A stretch of 64,000 bases of DNA, taken from positions 248,001-312,000 of the forward strand of contig NZ_JABGCH010000001.1 of assembly GCF_019799945.1 (NCBI RefSeq), given 5' to 3'. Below the pieces are notes generated by a model. The model worked only from the letters and a program-made list of their open reading frames with translations. It was not told the origin of the DNA and ran no database searches. This DNA is from Modestobacter marinus. Lineage in GTDB: Bacteria; Actinomycetota; Actinomycetes; Mycobacteriales; Geodermatophilaceae. Of this stretch, positions 10,119 through 17,631 are shown piece after piece (the first letter of the stretch is position 1; every line of letters starts with the position of its first letter). The position numbers and the translations under genes are program-made.

Positions 10119-10862
10119 GTGGAGGGCTGGCAGGAACGCCGGACGTCGTTCGGCTCGATGGCAGCCGACTACGCCGCGCTGCGCCCCGGCTACCCCGCCG
10201 AGGCGGTCGCCTTCCTCCTGGGGAACCGGCCGCGGCGGGTGCTCGACCTCGGTGCGGGCACCGGCCTGCTCACCGACGTGCTGCTCGCGGCGGGACACCA
10301 GGTGGTCGCCGTCGACCTCTCCTCGGGAATGCTCGACCAGCTGCGTGCCCGGCTGCCGCAGGTCGTGGCGGCGGTCGGGGGCGCCGAGCGGATCCCGCTG
10401 CCGGACGCGAGCGTCGACGCCGTCGTCGCCGGCCAGGCCGCCCACTGGTTCGACCCGGCGCCCGCCGCCGCCGAGCTGCGCCGGGTGCTGCGGCCCCGTG
10501 GGGTGGTGGGGTTCGTCTGGAACACCCGCGACGAGCGGGTGCCCTGGGTCGCGGCGCTGGGGCGGTTGCTCGCCGCCGAGGCCCGGGACCACGCGGCCGA
10601 CCAGGGCGTCGTCGCGCGGTTCGCCGCGGAGTTGCCCGCGGAGGTGACCGTCCTCGGCTCCGCCGTGGTCCAGCGGGTGACCTCGGAGCAGGTGGTCGGC
10701 GGGATCGGCACCCGCAGCTACGTCGCCACGATGGACGACGCCCGCCGCGCCGACTTCCTGGGCCGGGTCCGGGCACTGCTCGCCGAGCACCCGGACACCC
10801 GCGGCCGGGACGTCCTCGAGCTGCCCTACCGGACGCGGGCCTACCGGCTCAGGCCGCGCTGA
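10119..10862 (+). CDS. class I SAM-dependent methyltransferase
   Basis: 247-residue cytosolic methyltransferase of the Methyltransf_11 type. Motif I is VLDLGAGTGLLTDVL near residues 41-55, followed by an acidic VVAVDLS strand that binds the SAM ribose, and a later PLPDASVDAVV segment typical of the family. Two to three further strands complete a single Rossmann-like domain. The start is GTG 10119, only 14 nt after topA, so it is probably cotranscribed with it. The substrate cannot be told from sequence. Confidence 0.85.
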   Translation: MEGWQERRTSFGSMAADYAALRPGYPAEAVAFLLGNRPRRVLDLGAGTGLLTDVLLAAGHQVVAVDLSSGMLDQLRARLPQVVAAVGGAERIPLPDASVDAVVAGQAAHWFDPAPAAAELRRVLRPRGVVGFVWNTRDERVPWVAALGRLLAAEARDHAADQGVVARFAAELPAEVTVLGSAVVQRVTSEQVVGGIGTRSYVATMDDARRADFLGRVRALLAEHPDTRGRDVLELPYRTRAYRLRPR

Positions 10863-10914
10863 GCCGCTCCGAGGTGGTCCGGATGGCGCCGTCCCGTCGG
10901 CGGCGCCCGGTACG

Positions 10915-13335
10915 GTGACCTTCCGGTCCCACCGCACCTCGCAACACCACCCGGGAGTTCCGATCAGCTCCGACCCGACGGACGCGCCGTCCCCCCACGG
11001 CCCGTCAGCGGACCGGTCCTCCGCCGACGGGGGCGCCGTGCTGCCCGGGGCAGGCTCCGGTGGTCTCACGCCTGACGGGCCGGGGACGACGCCGTCGCAC
11101 GCAGTGCCGGCCGACGGGCTGCCCTCCGCCGGGACGCCCACCCCCGACGGCGCCGGTGTGCCGCTGACCGATCCTGCCGAGGACGCCGCGCCCGGCGAGC
11201 CGGCGGTCGACGAGCGCGAGGAGCAGCTGCACGCCGACGGGAGCGTCGGCCTCGCCGCGAAGATCCGCGCCGTGCTGCGGGTCCGTGACTTCCGCAAGCT
11301 GTGGCTGTCCATGGCGCTGTCGAGCTTCGGCGACTGGCTGGGCCTGCTGGCGATCACCGCCACGGCCACCTCCCTGGTGGACAGCTTCGCCGGGCAGAAC
11401 TACGCCCTCGGTGCGGTGCTGCTCTTCCGGTTGCTGCCGGCGATCGTGCTCGGTCCGCTGGCCGGGGCGTTCGCCGACCGGTTCGACCGGCGCAAGACGA
11501 TGGTCGTTTCCGATGTCCTGCGCTTCGGGTTGTTCGCCTCCATCCCCCTCGTCGGGAACCTGGTCTGGCTGTTCGTCGCCCAGTTCCTCATCGAGGCGAT
11601 CAGCCTGTTCTGGATCCCGGCCAAGGAGGCCTCGGTCCCGAACATGCTGCGCAAGGACCAGCTGGAGCCGGCCAACCAGCTGTCCCTGGTCACCACCTAC
11701 GGCCTCACCCCGGTGCTGGCGGCGCTGACCTTTGCGGTGCTGAGCACGGTCGGCGGCGGGCTGCAGGGCGTGGTGGCGGGGGTCGACGAGACGTCCCTCG
11801 CGCTGTACCTCAACGCGCTCACCTTCCTGGTGGCCGCGGTCGTCATCTGGAACCTGCCGTCGATCAGCGGCCGCCGAGCCGCGGGCGCGAAGGTGACCGG
11901 GGAGAGCTTCCTGGGCTCGCTGCGCCAGGGCTTCTCCTTCGCCGGGCACACGCCGCTGGTGCGCGGTCTGGTCGTCGGCATCACCGGCGCGTTCGTGGCC
12001 GCCGGGGTCGTCATCGCGACGGCGCAGGCGTTCTCGCACGCGCTCGGCGGCGGGGAGGCCGCCTACGGCCTGCTCTTCGGGGCGGTGTTCATCGGGCTGG
12101 GCCTGGGCATCTCGCTGGGCCCGAGCGTCGCCCGGGACCTGTCGCGGGAGCGGCTGTTCGGCGTCTCGATCGTCGGGGCCGGCGCGGCTCTGCTGCTGCT
12201 GGCGTGGACGTTCGCGCTCTGGATCGCCCTGCTGCTCGTCGTCCTGATGGGCTTCTTCGCGGGCATCGCGTACCTGGCCGGGTTCACCCTGCTCGGCACC
12301 GAGATCGAGGACTCCATCCGCGGCCGCACCATGGCCCTGGTGCAGTCCCTGGTCCGGGCCGCGCTGATCGTCTCCCTGGCTGTCGTGCCGTTCGCGGTCG
12401 GCCTGCTCGGCCGGCACACCGTCGACCTCGGCGCCCTGGCGTTCCCCGTCACCGGCGACCGGGTCATGCTCTTCGTCGCCGGCCTGCTGGCCGTCGGGGT
12501 GGGGATCGTGGCCTACCGGCAGATGGACGACGGCCGGCCGGTGCCGCTGGTCGCGGACGTCGTCACCGCCCTGCGCCGGGACACGACCGCGCGGCGGCGG
12601 CTGGCCGGGGGCGGGGTGCTCATCGCGTTCGAGGGCGGCGAGGGCGCCGGGAAGTCCACCCAGGTGCGCCGCCTGCAGGAGTGGCTGACCGAGGAGGGGC
12701 TGGTCGCGCGCGCCACGCTGGAGCCGGGGGGCACGCCGTCCGGTGGCCGGATCCGGGCGATCCTGCTCGACCCGGCCAGCGCCGGCCTGTCGCCGCGGTC
12801 GGAGGCCCTGCTCTACGCCGCCGACCGCGCGCAGCACGTCCACGACGTGCTGCGTCCGGCGCTGGACGCGGGGGAGGTCGTGATCACCGACCGGTTCGTC
12901 GACAGCTCGCTGGCCTACCAGGGCGCCGGCCGCACCATCCCGATGGACGACGTCCGGTCGATCTCCCGCTGGGCGACGCAGGGTCTCCAGCCGGACCTGA
13001 CCGTGCTGCTGGACCTGCCGCCCGAGGTGGGCCTGGCCCGGGCGCGGGGGCGCGCGGCCGCCGACCGCCTGGAGTCGGAGTCGCTGGACTTCCATCAGCG
13101 GGTCCGGCGCACCTTCCTCGCCCTCGCCGAGAGCGATCCCGACCGGTACCTGGTCCTCGACGCCCGGCTGTCCCCCGAGGAGCTCGCCGCGGCGGTCCGG
13201 ACGCGGGTCAGCGACCTGCTACAGGGTCTGCCGCTGCAGCAGCTGACGGTGGGGGAGCCGGACACCCGGCACCGTCGCGGAGGTGCCCCCGCGGGGCGGC
13301 ACGGCGCCGCGCAGACCGGGGCGACCCGTGAGTGA
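10915..13335 (+). CDS. tmk: MFS transporter - thymidylate kinase fusion
   Basis: 806-residue two-domain protein. After a Pro/Ala-rich N-terminus, residues ~120-545 form a 12-segment MFS transporter-like domain with ADRFDRRK in the first cytoplasmic loop. Residues ~565-775 are a complete dTMP kinase: P-loop FEGGEGAGKST, EPGGT, DRFVDSSLAYQG and lid DRLESESL. The kinase makes dTDP for DNA synthesis. Such MFS-Tmk fusions are known in actinobacteria; what the membrane half transports is unknown. In the usual TREPGGT motif Arg is replaced by Leu (TLEPGGT). The start is uncertain: GTG 10915 lacks a good ribosome site, GTG 11038 is an alternative, and a GGGAG sits 5 nt before an ATC codon at 10963. 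The stop overlaps the holB start. Confidence 0.9.
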   Translation: MTFRSHRTSQHHPGVPISSDPTDAPSPHGPSADRSSADGGAVLPGAGSGGLTPDGPGTTPSHAVPADGLPSAGTPTPDGAGVPLTDPAEDAAPGEPAVDEREEQLHADGSVGLAAKIRAVLRVRDFRKLWLSMALSSFGDWLGLLAITATATSLVDSFAGQNYALGAVLLFRLLPAIVLGPLAGAFADRFDRRKTMVVSDVLRFGLFASIPLVGNLVWLFVAQFLIEAISLFWIPAKEASVPNMLRKDQLEPANQLSLVTTYGLTPVLAALTFAVLSTVGGGLQGVVAGVDETSLALYLNALTFLVAAVVIWNLPSISGRRAAGAKVTGESFLGSLRQGFSFAGHTPLVRGLVVGITGAFVAAGVVIATAQAFSHALGGGEAAYGLLFGAVFIGLGLGISLGPSVARDLSRERLFGVSIVGAGAALLLLAWTFALWIALLLVVLMGFFAGIAYLAGFTLLGTEIEDSIRGRTMALVQSLVRAALIVSLAVVPFAVGLLGRHTVDLGALAFPVTGDRVMLFVAGLLAVGVGIVAYRQMDDGRPVPLVADVVTALRRDTTARRRLAGGGVLIAFEGGEGAGKSTQVRRLQEWLTEEGLVARATLEPGGTPSGGRIRAILLDPASAGLSPRSEALLYAADRAQHVHDVLRPALDAGEVVITDRFVDSSLAYQGAGRTIPMDDVRSISRWATQGLQPDLTVLLDLPPEVGLARARGRAAADRLESESLDFHQRVRRTFLALAESDPDRYLVLDARLSPEELAAAVRTRVSDLLQGLPLQQLTVGEPDTRHRRGGAPAGRHGAAQTGATRE

Positions 13336-14521
13336 GAGCGGAGCCGTGACCGCCGCCGCCGCTGGGGTGTGGGCCGACGTGGTCGGCCAGCCGGCCGTCG
13401 TCGCCGAGCTGCAGGCCGCCGTCGCGCACCCGACCGCGATGACCCACGCCTGGCTGTTCACCGGCCCACCCGGCTCCGGCCGCTCGGTCGCCGCCCGCGC
13501 GTTCGCCGCCGCCCTGCAGTGCCCGGCCGGCGGGGACGGCACCTGCCACGCCTGCCGCACGGTGCTCGCCGGGAGCCACGCCGACGTGCACCTGGTCGTG
13601 CCCGAGGGGTTGTCGATCGGCGTCGACGAGGTGCGCCAGATCGTGCGCACGGCCGGCCGGGCGCCGTCCCAGGGGCGCTGGCAGGTCATCGTGATCGAGG
13701 ACGCCGACCGGATGACCGAGCAGGCGTCCAACACCGTGCTGAAGATGCTCGAGGAGCCGCCGCCGCGCACGGTCTTCCTGCTCTGCGCGCCGTCGCTGCA
13801 CCCCGACGACGTCCCGGTGACCATCCGGTCCCGCTGCCGGGTCGTGGCGCTGCGCACGCCGTCGATCGACGCCGTCGCCGAGGTCCTGGCCCGCCGGGAC
13901 GGCATCGACCCCGCGCTGGCCGCCTGGTCGGCGGCGGCCGCCGGGGGTCACGTCGGCCGGGCGCGGCACCTCGCCCGCGACGAGTCCGCCCGGCTCTCGC
14001 GCAAGGCCGTGCTGGACATACCGCTGTCGCTGGTCTCCCTGGCCGCGTGCCTGAACGCCGCCGACGACCTGGTCGCCGCGGCCAAGGAGGAGTCGGACCG
14101 GACCGTCGCGGCGGTCGACGCGGTGGAGACCGAGGCGGTCAAGACGAGCCTGGGCGTGGGGGCCCGCGGACCGGGCGTGGCCGCGGCCAGCCGGGGTGCC
14201 GGCGCGCTCAAGGAGCTGGAGAAGCGGCAGAAGTCCCGGGCCACCCGGCTGGGCCGCGACTCGCTGGACCGGGCGCTGGTCGACCTGGCCGCGCTGTACC
14301 GGGACGCGCTGGTGATCAGCTCGTCCGGTGGCGCGACTGGGCTGCCGCTGGCCCATCCGGACCGGCGGGCCGACGCCGTCGAGCTCGCCCGCCGGATCGG
14401 GGCCGAGGGCGCGCTGCGCCGCATCGACGCGGTCCTCGCCGCCCGCATCGCGCTGGAGCGCGCCGTCAAACCTCAGATCGCCATCGAGGCGCTCACCGTG
14501 GCGCTGCGCCTGCCGTCCTGA
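13328..14521 (+). CDS. holB: DNA polymerase III delta' subunit
   Basis: Clamp-loader subunit of the replicative polymerase, 397 aa from GTG 13328, which overlaps the tmk stop. The N-terminal AAA+ module has GPPGSGRS in the P-loop position (Lys replaced, as usual in delta') and IEDADRMTEQASN as Walker B and sensor region, then RSRC. A zinc-site loop shows three cysteines (C-x7-C-x2-C); the usual fourth position is Val. The C-terminal half is the helical collar domain. The adjacency tmk-holB-tRNA-Thr is common in actinobacteria. An alternative start is GTG 13346. Confidence 0.93.
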   Translation: MSESGAVTAAAAGVWADVVGQPAVVAELQAAVAHPTAMTHAWLFTGPPGSGRSVAARAFAAALQCPAGGDGTCHACRTVLAGSHADVHLVVPEGLSIGVDEVRQIVRTAGRAPSQGRWQVIVIEDADRMTEQASNTVLKMLEEPPPRTVFLLCAPSLHPDDVPVTIRSRCRVVALRTPSIDAVAEVLARRDGIDPALAAWSAAAAGGHVGRARHLARDESARLSRKAVLDIPLSLVSLAACLNAADDLVAAAKEESDRTVAAVDAVETEAVKTSLGVGARGPGVAAASRGAGALKELEKRQKSRATRLGRDSLDRALVDLAALYRDALVISSSGGATGLPLAHPDRRADAVELARRIGAEGALRRIDAVLAARIALERAVKPQIAIEALTVALRLPS

Positions 14522-14587
14522 CGGCGCGCCGCACCGGCGGGGGCGTCGCAGGCAGGCCCCGGCGGTGCCGTAAGCTCGTCCGCGCAG

Positions 14588-14660
14588 TCGCCGCCTTAGC
14601 TCAGTCGGTAGAGCATCTCACTCGTAATGAGAAGGTCGTCGGTTCGATTCCGACAGGCGG
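14588..14660 (+). tRNA. tRNA-Thr (anticodon CGT)
   Basis: 73-nt cloverleaf. The acceptor stem GCCGCCT pairs with AGGCGGC at the 3' end, with discriminator T and no encoded CCA. The D loop contains AGCTCAGTCGGTAGAGC. The anticodon stem TCTCA/TGAGA holds loop CTCGTAA with anticodon CGT, reading ACG. The T arm is GTCGG-TTCGATT-CCGAC. Its 3' half serves as an integration site: a 43-bp copy occurs at 16632-16674. Confidence 0.97.
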
Positions 14661-14661
14661 C
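14619..14661. repeat. attachment-site core, copy 1 (in tRNA-Thr)
   Basis: 43-bp stretch from the anticodon loop through the tRNA 3' end, repeated at 16632-16674 with one mismatch (T at 14642 against G at 16655). Tyrosine integrases commonly use this part of tRNA genes as attB. Here it marks the left junction of the island. Confidence 0.85.
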
Positions 14662-15085
14662 TCGCATCGGACCAGCCTATTCGTCAGCTGCCCAGCCCGT
14701 TGAAGCCTGTTGTGAGGCCAGCTGGGCACGAATTGGGCACGGGAGGCAACTCCCGTCGCTCCCGGTCTTCGATGTCACAGGCTGCTGGGGCAAGCGGACG
14801 GACGCCCATCAGGCGGGTCGCGAGCGAGTCACAGTCCCGGCCGGATGAGCGAAAGGCCGCCGGACCTCCAGCCAGTGGACGGTCCCGTCGCCTTGAGCGG
14901 CTCAATCCGGGGCAGCTCTGGGCCATGTCTGCCTGACACCGGCTCCGCGTGGTCACGGTGCCGTCAGGGCGGCGCGGGCAACCGATCTCCCGGCCGGCCA
15001 TAGTCAGGCTCCCGGTCCCTGGCTCGTTACAGGACTGTCGCCTGCTGGGAGCGGGTTCGGGCGTCGGGCCAGCTACTCTCCGGCT
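14662..15085. other. 424-bp non-coding left end of the island
   Basis: No gene that I can support. Base composition is less GC-biased than the flanks. On the minus strand a short open stretch ends at a TAG at 14675-14677 and reads ...CPIRAQLASQQ..., which might be the decayed tail of an integrase reading toward the att site, but it is too short to call. A weak -10-like TACTCT at 15073-15078 sits six bases before the GTG of the next gene, compatible with a leaderless transcript. Confidence 0.5.
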
Positions 15086-15508
15086 GTGGCCAGCCTGGAT
15101 TTCGCGTTCCTGAGCGAGAGTGCTCGGGTGGATCTCGGCAACCAGCTGTCGGCGCTGGGCATCGGGTTCACCCACATCAGCCCTTCGGAACTTCCCATGG
15201 CAACTCCGGTCACCGTGGCTGGCCTCGTCTGGATGACGGAGGAGGACGAGGGCAGCGCTGAGCTCGAAGTCACGATCCTTGGCGCAGAAGACTCGTACGA
15301 GGTGTCCCTGGAGCAGAGACTGTTCGTCCCGGAGGGCGAGCCTGACCTCGAGGGACGCCAGGCCGCGGCGTTCGTGGCGCCGATCACCCTTCCGTTGACT
15401 ACTCCGGGTATCTATCGGGTGAACATCCACCTCAATGGAACACTGACCCGTTCCCTGTCGTTCGAGGTCATGAGACCCTGGTCAACCGGCTCAGGCGATG
15501 AGTCGTGA
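15086..15508 (+). CDS. DUF6941-like small protein
   Basis: 140-residue soluble protein starting at GTG 15086. The pattern of alternating beta strands and the closing segment LPLTTPGIYRVNIHLNG followed by LSFEV resemble the DUF6941 family, whose members are small beta-rich proteins of unknown function found in mobile or accessory regions. No catalytic motif is visible. Its stop overlaps the GTG of the next gene (GTGA), making it first in a tight three-gene unit. GC and codon use are lower than in the core genes around it, consistent with transfer. The family call is tentative. Confidence 0.6.
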   Translation: MASLDFAFLSESARVDLGNQLSALGIGFTHISPSELPMATPVTVAGLVWMTEEDEGSAELEVTILGAEDSYEVSLEQRLFVPEGEPDLEGRQAAAFVAPITLPLTTPGIYRVNIHLNGTLTRSLSFEVMRPWSTGSGDES

Positions 15509-15741
15509 GGCTCGGGTACCACGGTCATGCGTACGAGCGCATGACCGAGCGGGGCATCACAGAGGGTGACGTCTTGAACGCACTACTGAACTACACCGAG
15601 CGGCTCCTTACCCCCAAGAACAGCTACCGCTACACCGGGCCAGGCCTCGACGGGCGTCGGCTCAAGGTGTGGGTGAAACTTCCCGATACCAACCCCAGTG
15701 ACGACAAGGTCGTCAAGTCCGTAGCATGGAGGGATGCGTGA
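15505..15741 (+). CDS. DUF4258 protein, candidate toxin of a pair
   Basis: 78 aa from GTG 15505, overlapping the upstream stop. It has the DUF4258 signature: a GHAYERMTERGI helix followed by a helix with DVLNALLN, then two to three strands ending KVVKSVAW. DUF4258 proteins resemble small toxin folds (RelE/BrnT-like size and layout) and often lie directly before DUF2283 genes, as here. Function as a toxin is inference from size, overlap and neighbour; no experiment is implied. The stop lies inside the 5' end of the next gene. Confidence 0.75.
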   Translation: MRLGYHGHAYERMTERGITEGDVLNALLNYTERLLTPKNSYRYTGPGLDGRRLKVWVKLPDTNPSDDKVVKSVAWRDA

Positions 15742-16069
15742 CGTGGCTACCCAGCAGAAGATGAGGGTCAAGATCGACCATGACGCTGAGCTGGCCTACG
15801 TTCGCTTCACGGACGAGCCGGTGGTCAGGACCGTCGAGATCGACGAGGCCATCAACCTCGATCTCGACCGGTTCGGGGTCGTGATCGGCATCGAGTTCCT
15901 GGATCTGGATGCAGACATCCCGTTCCAGCGTCTGGTGACCGAGTTCCACGTTCGTCGTGAGCACATCGAGTTCCTTCGCATGCTCCGACCGAACATGACC
16001 ACCAGCATGAAGCTGAACCGTGGGCCTGAGGCCGCCGGCAGCGGAGCCCGAATCGCGATTCCCTGCTGA
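15734..16069 (+). CDS. DUF2283 protein, candidate antitoxin partner
   Basis: Up to 111 aa. Residues ~10-60 carry the DUF2283 pattern: KIDHDAELAYVRF, a threonine-rich strand, IDEAINLDLDRFG and VVIGIEFLDLDAD. ATG 15734 overlaps the DUF4258 stop by 8 nt. GTG 15743 has better spacing (9 nt) from GGAGGG at 15728-15733 and may be the true start. DUF2283 proteins are small beta-rich partners of DUF4258 proteins, and the pair is often predicted as a toxin-antitoxin-like module. The tail beyond ~residue 85 is unconserved. A strong hairpin terminator follows 13 nt after the stop. Confidence 0.75.
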   Translation: MRDVATQQKMRVKIDHDAELAYVRFTDEPVVRTVEIDEAINLDLDRFGVVIGIEFLDLDADIPFQRLVTEFHVRREHIEFLRMLRPNMTTSMKLNRGPEAAGSGARIAIPC

Positions 16070-16081
16070 GCTTCTTCACCT

Positions 16082-16127
16082 GAACAGTCGAGGCGCCCAT
16101 CCGCATGGATCGGCGCCTCGACTGTTC
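16082..16127 (+). terminator. hairpin terminator after the three-gene unit
   Basis: Perfect 16-bp inverted repeat, GAACAGTCGAGGCGCC against GGCGCCTCGACTGTTC, separated by 14 nt that themselves can form a small ATCC/GGAT stem. Only a short CTT follows, so the U-tract is weak, as is usual in high-GC actinobacteria. Confidence 0.75.
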
Positions 16128-16171
16128 CTTCGAGGGCTCTTCCGCGCTTCCGCCGCAAGAAACCCCGTGCT

Positions 16172-16385
16172 CTACTCGCTGATGACCGCGTCCTTCCACT
16201 GCTCAGGGGCGTAGACGGCTACCAGCGCCTGTGGATGGGGCGCTCCGCGGTACACCCCAAGGTGCCCGTCGCTGATCTGCATCGTGGTCGCAGTCTCGTG
16301 AGCGATCCGTTCATAGTCCCTTCCGGCGCCCCGAGGCGTCTAGCACCGGCGGGCACGAGCACCGCTTGAACACCGTCCCGGTCAC
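16172..16385 (-). pseudogene. remnant: integrase start joined to an unknown gene tail
   Basis: GTG 16385 follows a good GGGAGGAG ribosome site and reads VTGTVFKRCSCPPVLDASG RRKG before a TGA at 16311. This matches the Arm-binding start seen in actinobacterial tyrosine integrases (FKRC-C pattern). One frame over, the same strand stays open as DYERIAHETATTMQ... to a TAG at 16172, giving about 50 residues that I do not recognise. It looks like a deletion scar joining two genes with a one-base slip. No intact product is expected. Confidence 0.45.
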
Positions 16386-16631
16386 TGCCCACTCCTCCCG
16401 GTCGGCGCGGCCGTCGGCCCAGTCGCCCGCCGAGGCGGTGCGCCGGACAACAGGCTGAGGCGGGTCTCTGACAGGCCGGATCCCGGATCGGAACGGGACA
16501 CCAGATGGTCACGGCGTATCCAGTGGTACCTGGTCCCAGGCGGTGCCAACTGGTGTCCGGTAACGCCTCTGAGCTGGGAGAACGGTCTGGCACGGTGGTT
16601 CCCGGCGGTGCCTGGTGGACCACTTGAGGCG
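16386..16631. other. non-coding stretch between integrase fragment and att copy 2
   Basis: About 245 bp with open frames only as shadows. The minus strand before GTG 16385 stays open but shows no conserved motif. Three near-repeats of GTGGTACCTGG / GGTGCCAACTGG / GGTGCCTGGTGG type occur at 16520-16620, next to the att copy; they could be integrase arm-type sites, but this is unproven. Confidence 0.4.
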
Positions 16632-16674
16632 CTCGTAATGAGAAGGTCGTCGGTGCGATTCCGACAGGCGGCTC
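16632..16674. repeat. attachment-site core, copy 2
   Basis: 42 of 43 bases match the 3' half of tRNA-Thr (14619-14661). The 5' half of a tRNA is missing, so this is an att repeat and not a tRNA gene. It separates the 2-kb small-gene segment on its left from the integrase remnant on its right, as expected for two elements integrated in tandem at one site. Confidence 0.85.
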
Positions 16675-17525
16675 CACCCTCACCAGCGGCTCGCCCTCCC
16701 ACGGCGAGGCCGCTTCTGTGTCTGCGGGTCCATGTGGGCGCAACGTGGGCGCATCCGGTTCCGGGTGGGCGCCGCGGGCCGGCACCAGGGTCTCAGCGGC
16801 GTCGGCGGTCTGGCGACCGACGCCGTGCAGCAGGTGGCTGTAGATGTCGGCGGTGACCCGGATCGAGGAGTGCCCCATCCGCTTGGACACCATGGCGATG
16901 TCCGCGCCGCCGGCGAGCATCAGCGACGCCGCCCCGTGACGGAGGTCGTGCAGCCGTACCCGACGGACGCCGGCCGCGGCCAGCAGTCGGGTGAACACCT
17001 TGGTGACGTCGCTGGGCACCAAGTCTGACCCGTCCTCGCGGGCGAACACCCGGTCGCTGTCGCGGTAGCCGGCACCCCAGGTGGACCGCCCGGCGTCCTG
17101 GGTGAGCCGGTGCGCCAGCAGCGCCCCGATGGTGCGCTGGCCGATGTCGATGCCGCGGTCCTCGCCCGACCGGGTCTTGGGCTTGCCTCAACGGTCCGGC
17201 CACCGACCTCGACCAGCTGGGACCGGACGACGATGACAGCCCGATCCAGGTCGACGTCGGACCACCGCAGCGCCAGCGATTCGCCCCGACGGAGGCCGGT
17301 GAAGGCCATGACCTCGAAGAGAGCCCCCAACCAGTGGCCGACCGCGTGGTCGAGGAAGGCACCCAGCTCCTCCGGCTCCAGGGGACGGACCTTGGCCGGA
17401 TGTGACCGGCGCGGGGGACGTCGGCCGCGGCGGGCGGAGGTGAGCGCCGATCGCAGGACGGCGTGGACCTTTCGTTCGGTGGCCGCCCCCCGGCCGACGT
17501 CGCGAAGGCTGCGCAGCGTATCCGT
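16675..17525 (-). pseudogene. tyrosine integrase, truncated and frameshifted
   Basis: Catalytic domain of a phage-type tyrosine recombinase. All active-site elements are present in two frames: TGLRRGE (Arg I), HDLRHG (His-x-x-Arg), RMGHSS, and ADIYSHLL with the Tyr nucleophile. A single missing base near 17184-17185 shifts frame after VGGRTVEA; restoring one base gives KPKTRSGE and the normal continuation. The Arm and most of the core-binding domain are missing, homology beginning near 17525. The frame has no stop before the att repeat and runs on through antisense tRNA sequence (PPVGIAPTTFSL). Inactive as it stands. Confidence 0.85.
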
Positions 17526-17631
17526 CGGGTCTTGTTGGCCCTCTGAGGCAGGGGTTAGCTGTTCAGTCCCCGGCGGACTGCCGCAGAACGCCGGGTGAGG
17601 GCGACGATGCGCCAACAAAGGGGCGAGGCCA

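Noticed and set aside
14684-15430. 248-residue minus-strand frame in the island
   Set aside because: Antisense to the DUF6941-like gene; no motif, and its start has no support.
16632-16674. A second tRNA-Thr gene
   Set aside because: Only the 3' half is present and the T loop carries a mismatch; it is an att repeat.
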